Below, in pieces: positions 1-14,078 of a stretch of DNA of 64,000 bases. Position 1 is the first letter of the stretch. Each line of letters starts with the position of its first letter. This stretch comes from Diploscapter coronatus (Eukaryota > Nematoda > Chromadorea > Rhabditida > Rhabditidae). The stretch is taken from contig OZ038423.1 of assembly GCA_964036155.1 (NCBI GenBank), positions 50,669,249 through 50,733,248 of the forward strand, read 5' to 3'. Position numbers and translations under genes: made by a program. The notes under the pieces were generated by a model. The model made no database searches, was not told the DNA's origin, and saw only the letters and a program-made list of their open reading frames with translations.

Positions 1-3000
1 AGGAAAATCACTAATGTGGTAAGGATATTCAGATTAAAACTGCATGTTCAATAAAAGAGAATTTTCGAATTATGACGAAAGATGATCACCACGTTGCTAT
101 TCAAAGGAATAATATTCGTTCAAATTTTAAAGCATTTCTTAACACTTGGAAGAAAGAAACCCCTTTTTCATGATATCAGCTATGATTAAGCAATTCTGCG
201 TAACGACTTCGCTATATTATTAGCCTTTTCCAACAAGCCTGTGATTGGTGATAAATGCAATAGAGTCTAATCAAGTTTACTACTTAGCGGCAATCATCTA
301 AATCGCGCAATAAACTCACAGCTTGTCAGGCTATTAGGTAATAAGAATTGAAGCTAGAAAATAGATGAATTATGCAGATTGGTATGATAGGAAGTGTTTG
401 CTTTGAGGAAGAAAATACACTTGAACTTGAACGACTTTCGACATTTTAGTCGTAAATTCATATTAGAATATTTGGAATTCTCAGAAAGTACGAGGCGTAT
501 TTCTACGATTTTGTTTGTAAGCGTAGGCTAAGTCAGGGAAATAATTTAATTCTTTTGTATAGAACTGCACTGATTAACTGATTATAAGCTACGTAAATAA
601 GCTGATAGGAAAGACATAAGCGAAATTTTAGAATCAATCGTTTATCGGATTATCTAGAACCTATCCGATTGAGAGTAGTATAATTGTAGAGGATATCATT
701 TCGCAATCATATGCTAAGCTTCATCCAAATTGATATAAGTTAACTCGGTGAATGTTCGATTCTAAAAACTATTCTTGTGCCTAAACCTTTGGCCGCCCCT
801 CTATCTTCGAATTAAAATCGTTCTATATCTACAAAGATTTATGAAGAACACGAATCGGGCTCAGCAAGAATTATTATAATTTCCGGCTATCTATCTCATA
901 TTAGCTTCGTCGCGACTCGCGAATAACGGCAAGAATAAAGATTCAAAGAAGAACTGTGTTACGTGAGAAATGTAGTGGATATTTAACGATGGACCCATCG
1001 CTCTTCGACCAAAATAGGGATCGGCACGAAATTCTAATGTCTTCATTCACTCGGATATGCATTAGACTCTCATAATTGCATCGCTCTACCTCTCCCATCC
1101 TCTACATTCTACATTCAACGCTTTCTCTTTTACTTTTCAAACCCAAATTCAAATATTATCTTTAGTCTTTCATCTGCATCTTCATTTATTGTACCTTCGC
1201 CCCTATTCCAGTTCATTTCGATTCATTTCATATTCATTGCAACAACTATGCAATGCAACTATTATGCAATTTCCTTATTACTCCAAAATGACTCAATTCC
1301 TTTACGAATTCCCACGTGCTACATAACTCACAATGTTCTGCAATAATGCAATTAGAAAGTGAAACTAATTGAAAATCGTTATAAAACTCTTAACAAACAA
1401 GCATGACTTTTGACAATACTGGAATATGTCGGGCTGCAATAAAACAAGACAAAGGAAAGAATTTGCGAGATTAAATTACGCAGAACTACATTGGGCAAAT
1501 GAGTGATTTGATTATCAATCAGACACAGACTACACTCGGCTATTGATGAGGAAAAGATGGAGTGGATACATGAAAACGACGTCAGAAACGTCAGGGAAAT
1601 CAAAATGCCCTCGAAAAGAGACTGGGCAGAGACGAAGGACAGAAAACAAGACAAGGGTAAGCAAGGGAAGATTGAATTGAATGAGGCAGGGCAGGACAAA
1701 TTGAGACAAGACAAGGATGACGAGGCGCAGAGGGATTCAGGGATTCGCGAGGAGTGTGAGGGAGGCAGGCAATGGGGAAATCACATCAGCTGATGAACAC
1801 TAAGAGAATAGGGCCGTTCCGATTCAACTTCAGCCTGTGATAATAATGTTTCAATAGATTATTGCATTCTTTCGGCATACATCCACTTTTCTTTATTTGG
1901 TAACATTTACTCGCAATGACAACTCACAGAACTTGAATACTTGAATTTATCAACGGGTTTAGCTAAAATCGGACTATTCGAGCTTTCTGAAACTAAAGTG
2001 ACAATTTGATCTACAATTCATGGATATGACGATAGTTTTTGGTCTAAAATGGTCGTTCCAAGAATGACGGCAAGATGGGCCTAGAGGCGATTGGCACTGC
2101 ATACGAATGAGGTGGAGTGACGGAAATGGAAATGGAAAGCGATCTGCACAAAATAGGCCAGATATAGGTGGGTTCGTTATGAATTGACAATGGAATTCAC
2201 AAAGATGACTATTGATGATCAAAATATGAAGATACGGAGAAAGAAGGCATCTCTCGATTCGAACAACTCGATTTGTCTAGTCCTTTCCCATCCGACTCCT
2301 ACCAAAATATCTCATCCTCGGGCCTTTTGCCTCAGGCCTCAAGCCTTATCCTATTTACATGCACCACGAAAAAGACGGCGGTCAGCATGCAGAAGTATGA
2401 AGGAAGGGGCAAAACGCTCGCGAAACGCATTTGTTCAAATACCAACTCGACCCGGTTCTTGTGGGTCAAAATTAGATGCACGAAAATTGAGCAGCGTTTT
2501 TCAAACTATTCTCTCACGATGATTTATTCGAAAATCTATTGCTCAAAAACCAGAGATGTTCGTAAATTTTTGGTAGAGTTCATATTTTGACGGTCACCCC
2601 AAAATATCAAATGGAATCTACTGTTCAATGGAAAATATTTTGATTGAAAAAAGAACTTGTGTTGTGATAATTGACTGAAATTCTGTAGTGCAAAAGATGA
2701 AAAAAAAAACTGGAAAATTATCGTAATTTAGAGAAATTGTATGCAGTTTGAAAGGTTGATTGGCAACGAGATGAGTGGAGAAGAACCTAGAGAATCTCAG
2801 AACAGCCACATTAACTATGCAGGAAAGCGAGAACGGAAAAGAAGTACATAAAATCTCTTCCATCAAAATGCAGTTACTAATTCACGAAGCTGAAAAATAA
2901 GTTACCTATGATATTTATCTTTAAAAGTAAGTACGCATGCATAATTTACTCTACCCTGAAGAATCGTCACTTCAATTGAAAGAATGAAAAGGGCTGATGA

Positions 3001-5512
3001 ATTGGGCAAATCGGGTAAACAAAATCGAAGAAGAAGGGACCTTTTGAGGAGTTTCGCACTGTGGTTTGCAACAATCTCAGGAGAAAAGCGTGAAGAAAAA
3101 GCCTAGGTCTGATTTATGACTGCACTGCTTTTGAGTCGAATGACAAATCCAATGGGACAGGAACGGGAGAAGAATCAAAGCAGACAGGGCAAAATAAGGA
3201 AATCAAGGATAAAAGACAAAGAATAAAGGAAATTGTGCAAGAAATGGGAATTGCAGAGGAATGTTTGCCTTCAGCCAAAACAGGCAGTCAAATAAGCACA
3301 CAAACAGATCACAATGAAACAAAACAGAAAAGAGCAAGAGCTAAGAAGATAATGATGATTGAACTGCAGAGGAATGCAGCTATCCTGGCAAATCATATGG
3401 AAAAATTCACACAGCTCTGAAGATAAAATAGTGAAAATTAGTATCTTCGTAATGATTTAATCGAAATCAATAAAGCACTAAATCAGATCGAATTTAACAG
3501 TCAGATGAATGATTATCAAAATGAGTTGTATTTGAAGCTATCCTCCTATTTAAAATAATTGTAAAATTTCATTCGACTAGTTTCTTTTAGCCTTTTGCAA
3601 CTACAGAATAATATGAAAATGATAGTGGGCGTTTCAAATGGAAGCGTTCTTGAAATAGTTATAATTTCAAGCAATTTTTGGAAAATCATATGATGGCATT
3701 GTTTACTAGCTCATTAAATATAAATTGTAAAATTATATATGAAATCATTGACGAAGATATATATAATTTCTAGTTTGGCCCTAAATTTTCTAGCTTTTCA
3801 ATCATTAATCATAGCCCATCTAATCTCGGATGTGCTAGCGATTATACCAAATTTTTGTAACACTTAGAAAGTGGATATTAAATTTAGTCCTACACGAATA
3901 ATAATCCTGCCTAAATATGAAAATCTTGTCGACTCTTTTGATGATAATTTACTAAATGAAATTTTATGGGTGCACTCAGATCATTTTGGATGTGAATGCA
4001 TGTAGACAGATAGGGGGTGGGTTTGTGGGCCTCGATCAGCGGAAGGGAGGCACAGAAATAGGGTCGGAGAATGGCTTTGTTCCTGGGTGAATCCATCCCT
4101 CAGTCCTCATTTCCGCTCCTCTCACTTCCCTTGTCTAACCAAATTCCCCTCCTCATTCATTTGCTGGTCTGGTTTGTGCTCAGGAAGAGGACCATTCAGA
4201 GTCTGTCCGACTGGGAGTAGGCCAGGCAGAGCGGGCAGGGCGCAGATGGAACAGAAGATTCGACACACAAAAACGACAAACGAGATAAGCCAAGGGGCAG
4301 CGGGATAAAAGGGATCTGAAAGAATCCGAAAGAGATCCGCAAATTGGCAGAATTGCTGAATGCTGAATTAGATGAGGCAGGGCAAACAGACACTTCATTC
4401 AAAAAAAAGCTTTGAGATTGGAGAATCCAAAGAAAATTCAGCCAGAATTGAGGGATGTTGAAATGAACTGCTCAATTCTTCGATCAAAGTCCAAGGCAAA
4501 TCGCATGAAATTTGGTGTCTGTCAGAAATCTCAGGAACATTACAAGGACAATTTTGTACTCGTTCATTTTGGGAATCGAGGGCTGCACAGATCGAATATA
4601 TAAACTTCGGGGTTTTTCGTCAGTTTTGACTACAAATTATTCCATTCTGATATCTTGATTTTGTGCGCCATGGAATTTAGACAATACCTTGCAATGCGTA
4701 AGAAAATTTATTTTGGTCATCTTGCAAATTTGAAAACTAGCGATTGTCTAACTGACATTCACCATGTGCAAAGAAGCAATTCGTTGATAAAAAAGATATG
4801 ACTAGGAAAAGATAGAAACCCGTGTGACACCACTATTATTTGATCGAATTTCCAATCAATTTTCAGAATTAAAAGATTGAAATTGTGAAATTGCTTTTCA
4901 ATCAGTTAATAAGATTGTTAAATATTTGAAAATTCGTTGGAAATGAGTTATGGACTAGCTTGGTACTTGTTGCTTTCAAATGAAAGAATACGGTCATTTT
5001 TAAATTAAGGAGAATGAATAAGGGAATCATGATATGCTTTGTATGGAGCACAGATCGAAAGTACCATCCTTGGGAGGTAAAATTTTGGGTAGTTTTACAA
5101 GATTTGAGCTTCATTTGAAATTCGATTTAGATTACTCGAATCTTTCAAAATCTAACATTACTTTCTCATTTCAATATCCAACATTAGCAGTTTCACATCT
5201 GAGCAACTGTAGCCTTCTTTCTGGACTAGTTTCTTCAACCATTTCTAACCGCTTCAGACGAAATATCGACCGAATGTAGTTGACCAGAGATAGTTTTTGC
5301 GTCTAAATTTGCGATTATGCTCCTTTGATTCACCAAACTTCTTACTTTGACTGATCTGGATGGTGAATTGGGGTAAACGCATCCAGATTGACTAGGACCA
5401 TCCACGCTAACTCGCGGTGTTGGAGGTCTCTTTGACGGATCTAAATTTGTATCATTGGATTATAAAACTAGACGCAAATTATGTTTTATTTTGAGCTACT
5501 CTCAAAGAACAT
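1..5512. other. Gene-poor stretch, no gene recognised
   Basis: I see no coding exon here that I can support. The first kilobase is AT-rich. Reading frames up to about 110 codons exist near 1.4-1.8 kb and 2.2-2.6 kb, but they lie in purine- or pyrimidine-biased DNA, overlap each other on both strands, and show no domain, signal peptide or splice pattern. The downstream end of the DMSR-like receptor gene defines the right edge. Confidence 0.5.
5485..5490 (-). terminator. Poly(A) signal of the DMSR-like receptor gene
   Basis: The minus strand reads AATAAA here, 23 nt after the TGA stop of the receptor gene. The spacing fits a cleavage and polyadenylation signal and supports the placing of the last exon. 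Confidence 0.55.
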
Positions 5513-8500
5513 TCAGCCCAAATTGATCAAAATTTGGTGTTGATGAGTAAACAATTTGATTTTTATCGACCTACCGACTGTCAATAAATTATTGGTGTAC
5601 ATCTTTGAGTGGATATTGTCTTTAGAAGCAGTTTTGATGAGCATTGACGTGGCAGACATGCGGTGCGAGGTGAGTGCCAGCTGACAGGTCCATCATTATG
5701 TCTTTGTCTCTCAATTTCGGCTAACCTGTTCAGTCCTGGTCATGTCAGTGGTCATGTTGGACGGCCGAATGTGGGATCGCTCGAGATCTGCAAATTCGAG
5801 ATCGGCCATGAAGCGCTTGTGCACAGACGAGGGCACGCACGAGAACAGCAGCTAAATTGAGGCAAGTTACAAATTACAAAAACGCAAGTCAATTGATACA
5901 AAAGATATGGAAATCGCAAGGCTTTTCATGAATTCACATTTTAGATAACAATCATAGACATGTATACCATACGGAAATAGTAGCCTGAAGAGTTGTAACC
6001 TCGTACCATGAGAAATTGCATAGCATGGCAAAAATCTCTAGCCTATTCTTCCCTAATCCTACCCTATGCCATTTCTAATGTAACGATGCTACGATGGCAT
6101 GACTTTTCCAAGCTTTTCGGAAAATAATAAAAAATATATATATGCTTTGTATTTTATAGCCTTGCGGCATCCATATTGCATCGATTCTATAAACTAACCT
6201 GCAAGAATACGCATCTAAATTTTCGAGACATTGCACAGTAAATGATGAAATTAACTGCCGAATTAATTAGTGATAGCAAATCCATCAAATCGCCCAAAGG
6301 CATATAAATCTGAAACGTCATTGGTAATGGAACTTTGTGTTTTAGTTGTTATTTTAGCACTTGCCCTGTTATTTTACAGCCGTTTGTTACATTTTCGTAT
6401 TCGATTTTAAATTTGACGAGAAAGAACTTGAAAAGTTTCGACATAGGTCTTGGTAAACTAACTCACGTCACGATATCATTTTACACTCTACTAATTGTGA
6501 AAATATTTCTTTCACAAAATTTTCAAGACAAGCAAAAATCTGCGTGATCAAACTATAGATCTCGAATTCATCTTTCATTTTGATTTGTGATTCAAATAGC
6601 CATAAATCTTGCGTGTAAAATTGGCTTTGGAATCCCAAGAATAAAACATGTTTGTTTTATCTATGGTTAGATCTTCATGTTTATGATGTTGTCGTTAATG
6701 TGTGTTTGGACGGCTTACTGGCGTGTAGAATGTGTCTCTGGAGAAGGCAGCATTGCCAACGTGGAGAATGCCTTGGGGCAGTTCTGTGAGCAGGAAGATC
6801 GAGAGCACGGCCACGAGCATGGGAGTCGTATTGTCACGAGGCATCCGCTTCTTGTGCATCACCTGCAACCATCCACTATTCACCAAGTCACATCCAATTA
6901 CCCCCCTGCCTAATCCAATCCCATCTGCTTTCGTCATATCTCTCCTCTCATCATTTTTTATCCAAATATCCCCTTTTCTCACGACCCATCTGACTTCTTT
7001 TATCCAGTCAAAAGAAAGAAGAATACATTGATTTCTAATTTGCGAATTCTTCCGACCTTCCCATTTATGGATTTCTCAGAATAGCGCTGCATATTCCTTT
7101 TCAAAATCATCATTATCAATAATTCTAAAGGAGTCGAACCTGGGCGAGCGTTTTCCTTCGGTGAGATACTTCTCGAATGATTTTGAGCAGAGCAACAATC
7201 GATACGGTTAACATGACGCAGGGGCACATTTTGAAGAGGATTCCATTCAGCCAAAGGGACAACTAAAGTCGATTTATTTATAAGCTGATCTTCACCGAGT
7301 AGAAATAGATTTATAAATATCTTTCTCACCCTAACGAGATTGCACTTCTCAGTGGGAGCAATTACATTGTAGATGACTTGTGGTTCCGGCATCGTTGAGT
7401 TTTCTGCGCACAAAGCTGCTGCATCCATTTCAATAATCTGCAAAATGCTAATTGTATTGCTTCTAGTCATTTCTATTCATTAATAACAGAATTGAATTAT
7501 GACAAATTTTCTACAACCTCGAGAATGATTTCTGAAATATCCACCTCCGAAAGAAGGGGTGACAAATTGATGAAGATTAGTTGTGATTGATGCTTACATT
7601 CGAATGCAGAGAAATGATGAATTAGTCGACAAAGGAGCAAAAAGAGATGAACATCGTTGAACTCTCATGTTTTGTTAGGAACCAAACATTTGCACATAAA
7701 TCATTGAAGATCTTACTTCGAAAGCCCGGAAATTAGGGATGTTGATTAGGAGGACGACGCCAAAAGTGATGAGAGCAATGAGCAGAGTGACTGATATCGA
7801 GAGGCCTTCTGAGGGCATCGATGTTGCTCGACGGATTGTATAGACTCGGATTTGGGCTAGCAATACCTAAAATAAGAAATATTAGATAAGAATACTGAAG
7901 ATTTAAATAGCCTGAAAAAATCTAGAAAAGAACATGACATAAATTGGAATAATCGGTAATGGAAAATTTGGGTAATTTCCTCTAACCTACTACACTACTT
8001 TTGATGTTACTAATATGTTGTGTTTGTGTAGATTCATTTAATAAGTTTTTTAAAAATAATTTTCAAACTTCAATATTATTTCCACTATATCTGATAAAAG
8101 TAACATGGTGTAGAAGTATATGCCACTTTTTACTTCAAAAAACTTATCAAATGACCCATTAGTTTTCAAATTGTCAAATCTTAATGGAAAAAATGCGATA
8201 AAAATTTACCGTTAGCCATATCGAGGTGGCATGAAGAATTACAGTAACTTGCGAATGTGCGAATAGAAAAAGTGCCCAGCCTTTCGAAAACATTGAAGGA
8301 TCACAGCTAAAATAATTCTCTTCGTCCATAAATAATCAAATTACCACTAACCTGTCATCGATATTTATGAAGAAGTGCATAATGAATGCGAACACAGATA
8401 TCATCACTATCATATCACAGAAAGCAACCGCGCAAAGTAGAGAGTTTACTGGACTTAGCATAGATTTCCGAGTTAGGACTATTACAGTAATTCCGTTCAT

Positions 8501-9060
8501 TATTGTTCCTGAATATTATTATGTTTTACAGACAATGATATTATAAAAACCGATGATATTAACTCTACTATATATTTGTTTAATATCTTTTTAGGAAAAT
8601 AAGCTGATGCAAATGTAAGATCATTTTAATATTTTCTATTTCATGATTATGATTGGGCTGAAATTTTCTTAGAAACGAAATCAAAGTGCGAGCCAGAATT
8701 CTGATCAATTCCTGTTAACAGTATTATGAAGTTTCTATGACAGTTTTTAAAATACGGCATAACGGAACGCTACGGCACGATTTTCTATAGTTTAGGAAGT
8801 GCCATTTTCCTTCATTTTATTAAATGTGCCGTAGCGTTCCGACGTGTCGTGAGATGGAAGTTGCCAGTTTTCATATTTCGCCGAATACTGTCAGATTGCT
8901 TACCTGCAATACATAGAGCTACAGCTAGATATGGGTGAATATTAGCGAATACAGTATGTACAGAATGGATGACTTCCTCGAGCCACAGTGCTCCATTCAG
9001 ATCGATGCTTCCCAGTTCACACGATCCCATTCCCCTTCTGCTTCTACTTCTTATTCGCAA
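5513..9060 (-). CDS. DMSR-like FMRFamide-peptide GPCR
   Basis: Rhodopsin-class receptor of the nematode DMSR (myosuppressin-receptor-like) family, expected to bind RFamide neuropeptides at the neuronal plasma membrane. Exons, minus strand: 9060-8904, 8508-8352, 8306-8210, 7866-7717, 7437-7330, 7262-7140, 6862-6719, 6309-6199, 5851-5726, 5680-5513. They join in frame to 446 residues. Landmarks: TM1-TM2 with LTRKSMLSPVN (65-74); TM3 ending in SIWLT, then LLAQIRVY in place of D/ERY, as in this family; TM4 ending IPNF; a cysteine-bearing second extracellular loop; TM5 with NGILFKMCPC; TM6 with LLTELPQGIL; TM7 with NSAVNFIIYC (328-337). A tail of about 100 residues follows and is Ser/Thr-rich. The first ATG of the first exon was chosen; a second one is ten codons in. 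The family is very secure; the ligand is not known from sequence. Confidence 0.9.
8763..8841. repeat. 16-bp perfect inverted repeat in receptor intron 1
   Basis: The arm CGGAACGCTACGGCAC (8763-8778) is repeated as its exact reverse complement at 8826-8841, with a 47-nt spacer. The arms are GC-rich inside an AT-rich intron. It may be the remnant of a small foldback transposon or an RNA hairpin. I saw no clear target-site duplication. Confidence 0.7.
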
Positions 9061-12000
9061 CGCCCACTCGATTCCTGCAACGAATCCCTAATTACTTCCG
9101 CTTACTTCACACTTTCACTATCAATTCATAAAGTCAATTCGCGATCCCAAATCAAAAGATCTGGGAATATTTTATAGTTTATGCGGTAAAAGAGGGTTTT
9201 GTTCCGATACAAACATGAGGAAGATCAGCTTCGAGATATCATCGAATTAGACATCGAAATAGGAACCAATTCTTAAATTCTTCAAAATCTGAATCGTAAA
9301 AGTTGAACGAAAATCTCGAAATCTAAATTACGTCTCAAACCTTTTTAAGATTGAGCCGTGAAGTTGTAAATATTGAAAAGCTACATTAGAAACACAGGTT
9401 TAGTCACTTTCACGTAATACTTCTACTTGAAAATTCATATTTTTGCCGCAAAACACATAATTCTTTGCATCTCAGCGATATATCACGATTCTCAAAATGC
9501 AACATCAAGAACAAAAGAAGCGTTCGCTCTCTCTTTAGAAATATGAAAACTCATCGAATATGGAGAAACGAAGATCAACTAATCAGACGTTCATCTAATT
9601 TTATACAAGTTACTTTGCAGTTATCACAAAAATATCATATGTACAATTTCGCAAGTTCGTAGTTCTCAAAATGTGCAATCATCTTGTGAAGGTGTACAAT
9701 TTCGCATTTTATTCGAGCACAGAAATGAAGCTTTTTACGAAACAAGGCGTGATGCAAAATGCCGTCAAAAATGTCGCATTCTCGCATAAAAACAAGAGAG
9801 GCGAAGAAACAAAGAGCAGGAAAGTGTTTAGAAGGGAATGCTTCGGAATGAAGCAATGTTGAAAGTGAGACATCGAAGATGTGAAAAGTGAAGAAGCGAG
9901 AATGAAATTGAAAGACTGAAGCTGCTCTAAAGAAAGACAGAGTAGTACGTGGAGAAAAGGTTGAATAAAAGAAGGGGTGGGGGAATCTGAATCCGAAGCC
10001 GAATGACTGAAGAACTGAATGGGAAAGTCTGGAAGGCACAGAATATCTGAACAGATCTGGGAAAATAGATAATGCATTGGTTGACTAGATAGCATAGGCA
10101 TTCTTAAAGAAAGTATACTAATGAATTATAACTTGAAGAAATATAGATGAAAAATAAGTGACTGCTTTGATCACGTTTAGAGAGATTAGAACTTCAATAA
10201 GTCAAATATTTGAATCTTCCAATGACATTTGAAATTCGAAATCTAGCAATCGTCTCTCTTCATATTTCCTGATCAGATTTAGTAAAATGGCATTTAGATG
10301 GAAGTATTCAACTTTGAAATCACCAAAACCTTCTAAAATAAGGTATCTCTTTCTTTGAGCATTGTTCTAGATCAGAGACATAGCTGTGACATTTCGAATC
10401 TATACACATCCCCATATCGAATTATGCGTTGTGCGTGTGCAGTGCTTATCAGGAGATGAAAGATTCCCGTCTATTTCCAAAAATACTTCTCCTCCCCATG
10501 CCAAACAACTCTGCTCCATTGCCCTGATTTCTCATCTCGTCTTCATTCTCGTCTCAGATTTTGTTTCTGATTCTCTCCTCTCTATGTCTGTCCGCTTTCT
10601 CCTTATTAGGTCCCCTGCATTCCCGGTTGCCTATTTTCCGCCCAATTTACTCGATTTGCCGGTTTTTTTCTCGGATTTAGCTCTGCCCCTCTTTTTTCCA
10701 TCATAAACTCGGTGGTAATTTGCCTAAAAGCTGCAAATGATGCACAAAGGGCTGACAGAGATGGGAGAAACGCATAAATGACGGGGAGAGGGGAGGAGAA
10801 ATGATAAATTGCCAGCAGCGGCTATGTGTGGCTATTTGGGGGCAAAGACGGAAATGGAGGTGAAATATGGTTGAATTGAATAAATGAGAACTCTATTTTC
10901 GAGTTAATGCAAAACTGTAGTTTCTCTTGGTTCAAGCTACCGCATCTCTCGCCAGCAGATAGAATGCTTCAATGATTTTAGTTCTTCGTCGAGTTTCGCA
11001 TCAATCCCATCCCCTACTTTCTCCCCATCTCGAATCTCGAACGACTGACAAATAATTCGCAACTCCCAATTTTGCCCGAGTCCTGAGAAGTCGAATTTGA
11101 TATTGGCCAAATGGATGACGAAACGAGCGATTTACATGAAAAGCAGATTCAAGCAGTTGAAAATGAGTTGAATATTACACAGAAATGAGGCAGACTGATG
11201 GAAAAGCGGTCAAGTGAAAAGCGAAACGAGACAGAAATTGAGATGAAGTAGCGAAGGGAAGACACGATGAAAAGATGAAAAGTGAGCAGACAGGACTAAT
11301 TGAAAACAGGGACAAATTAGTATAGCAAAATCAGGACTATAAATGGGAAGGCAGGCCAGAATTAGGGGAAACGCGACACAAGCGAGAGGGAATTTAACGA
11401 GAGTAACGGGGCAGCAGCCTCTGGATCAACTTACAAAATTCGCAGAACACGATACTTGACGTGGAGAGGAGAAGAGAATGTCAAAGGATAAATGGATAAG
11501 GATAAGGGATATCCTGAAGATGAAGAGAAGAAAGGCAGAGAGAGGGACATGCAAATGTAAAGAGATGGGGGAAAATGGCTCAATGCAAGACTCTCTGGAG
11601 ATCACTCAACTCAACAATAACAATGGACACTCAACGCTGTGAAAAACATAAAATTCAGAGTGTTTTTTTTTTTACAAACAATTGCAAGTGAACAGGGGAG
11701 GGAGGGGGAGAAGTGCGTGCAAATCTGGCAATCAGACCACGCTGACGAAGGGAAGATGGGATGAAGTTGGGTTGGAATGAAAATAAAAAGACTGAAGAAA
11801 AAGAACGCTGATTGGTTAAAATTCAAAATTCCTGCAAATTTTAAGATATTCGGATGGAATTATTAAAGAATTCCGAATGAATGCCTCTACTTTGATTATC
11901 ATATATTCAAGGAAAAGTTGATCTTCGCATTGAGAGAAAATATTCAGAGTGAATATTCTTGATTAGGATGCTCGTCATTTGATAAAGAAAGTTGATCTTC

Positions 12001-14078
12001 ATATTGAAGGAAGCAACGAGTATTCAAAATGAATAGCCTTGCTTTGCAAAGTGCAAAGTTTGGCAAGAAGCTAGATGTTCGAATGAAAGTGTTAAAAATG
12101 CATAATGATTGCCAAATATTTAACTGTATAAAGCTGATCTTCATGGAAAAATATGGAAAAAATCAAAAGGATTTTCAAGATACAAATATTTTTATTCACC
12201 AATAAACAAATATACCATAGTGCAAATTCCGCAAAATTCGAAATTTTCGGATGAAACGGTGAATAATAATCAAAATGATATTGAATTTGCTCATCTCAGG
12301 CTTATAGCAAGGCTGATTTTCACGAAAACATCACTTGGATGTTCGAATGGAAGGAATTTGGAAGATATCTAGAGTTGGTATTCTTATCCAACTAAGTGAA
12401 TTTGCCAAAGTGCAAAGAATGCAACGATTGAAAGATCTCCCAAGAAAGACGAAGAAATGCTCATTTTTGGAATCCAGCATCTAACCTCGCCTTCTCACTC
12501 AATAATAACACCCTCAGTATGCTCTCGAATGCATGCATATGCAGGTCACGAGGTCGATGTATGCTTGTAGATGTATTTATGCGGTAACTGCCTCTCATCT
12601 GTCTCTATTTCAGGCCTGGGTGCCAGACTTCTGTGGGAGGAAAGGGGAAAGTGGGCATTTGACAGGAACGAACCAATTGCAACACACAAACAGACAACAC
12701 ATGAACAGGGACAAGGACTCATTAGAGCGAGAAACGGGAAATGCAGGCACTTCGACACAAATGAAGTGAAGGATTGAAGTTGTCGGGTGAAATGGAGAAG
12801 TCTGAAAAGGAGAGGGGGTGGACAAGCAGAAGAGAGGCCTATCTGCGAGAAGCAGAAGATGTTACTGCTGTTGAGCTGCTGAGCTCTGCTAACTAATCAG
12901 GTTTATAGTGGCTGACAGCGCATCGGCACATTCCATTGCAAACAAGTAACATATACAGAAGGCAGAGGACAGACGTGAAGACGAGCTGGATAAGGGCAAG
13001 AGGATAAAAGTCGATGAAGTCAGAGGGAAAGGGGGAATACAGAAATAAATCCAGAAACGATTCTTTTATCTTTAGACTCGGCTTCTTCCGGGTCTGTTTT
13101 CTGCCGACGTCTGTCACAAAATGGCTCGGAATGGATATGTATCGAATTGCATCTCAGTCCATCCCTCCATCTCAGAATGGCTAACTAATCCTCTAAACTC
13201 TTTAGCTCTTCAAATCTGTGGACGTTCAAATAAGCAAAACAGCTGCGGTTTGGAAAAAGACGTAACACGCAATCAAATGACTGAAATATCCAAATTTGGC
13301 AGAAACGAGGAGGGAATTGATGATGAGAAGCAGAATTCGCGAGAGTAGGGTTGAGGGAGGAGGGGTTATAAGGAAGCAGAGAAGGGAGGGAAGGACAGAC
13401 TTTGATTCAGAAGCATTTGATTGGGAAAGAGGAGACAACGGGATAGGGATAACCTAATCAGGCAGGCAATAGAGGTAGAGTCCGAGTGATTTGACTCGAA
13501 TTGACCTGCTCGGTTTCTCTCTGCTGTCCTCCTTTCGAAGTCTTTCTCTCATTGCTCAGAAAACTTTATTTTCTTTTTCCCCTGTGCGGGAATTCGCGAA
13601 AGTCGGGGAGTCCGCAATTCGAATGACAAGCAGGCAGGGTACCACTGCTCGGCTGCTTGCACATCACCAAAACAACACTAAATTAATTTCAAATATCACC
13701 GATTTTTGCTCTCGAATGAAAAGGAAATGAGACAGGAGCAGGCAAAATACATTTAGAAATTGCAATTGAATTACGGTAGCACTCGTGTTTTACACATGCT
13801 AGCCAAAAAATAAAGATGTGCCATTTTGAGTGCTGGCGAACTTTTATTTTATTTTCATTTGTCCCACTTTTCATCTTTTACTTACCATTTTTGAACTTGT
13901 CAATGCGAAGTCTTCCGTGTACTCTTTGGCGCAATGAAAGTTGTGTCGAAATAGTCGCCAAAACACCACGCAGCGATTTGGTTATTTTTGAAAATTGCTT
14001 TTATTTTGCTTATTTAGCTCTTATATATATTTTTTCAACTAAATCTGTTTAATTTTAGGGAAAACAAGGAGAAGGGGA
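9061..14078. other. Gene-poor stretch between receptor and DcpS
   Basis: No supported gene. The plus strand switches between purine-rich blocks (about 9.7-10.1, 10.7-11.8 and 12.6-13.4 kb) and pyrimidine-rich blocks (10.4-10.7 kb), which creates long spurious reading frames on both strands. A degenerate repeat array lies at 11.9-12.4 kb. Promoters for the divergent flanking genes must lie here, but I could not pick them out. Confidence 0.5.
11917..12420. repeat. Degenerate repeats starting G(T/C)TGATCTTC
   Basis: Related segments start at about 11917, 11991, 12133 and 12312. Each begins with a version of GTTGATCTTC followed by an ATTGA or ACGA-like stretch. Shared pieces such as GATGTTCGAATG and CAAAGTGCAAAG recur inside them. 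The spacing is 74, 142 and 179 nt, so the units have drifted or been partly deleted. No coding potential is seen. Confidence 0.45.

Noticed and set aside
7000..7470. Single 156-codon minus-strand frame
   Set aside because: It runs through two introns of the DMSR-like receptor; the spliced exons 7437-7330 and 7262-7140 explain the conserved parts.
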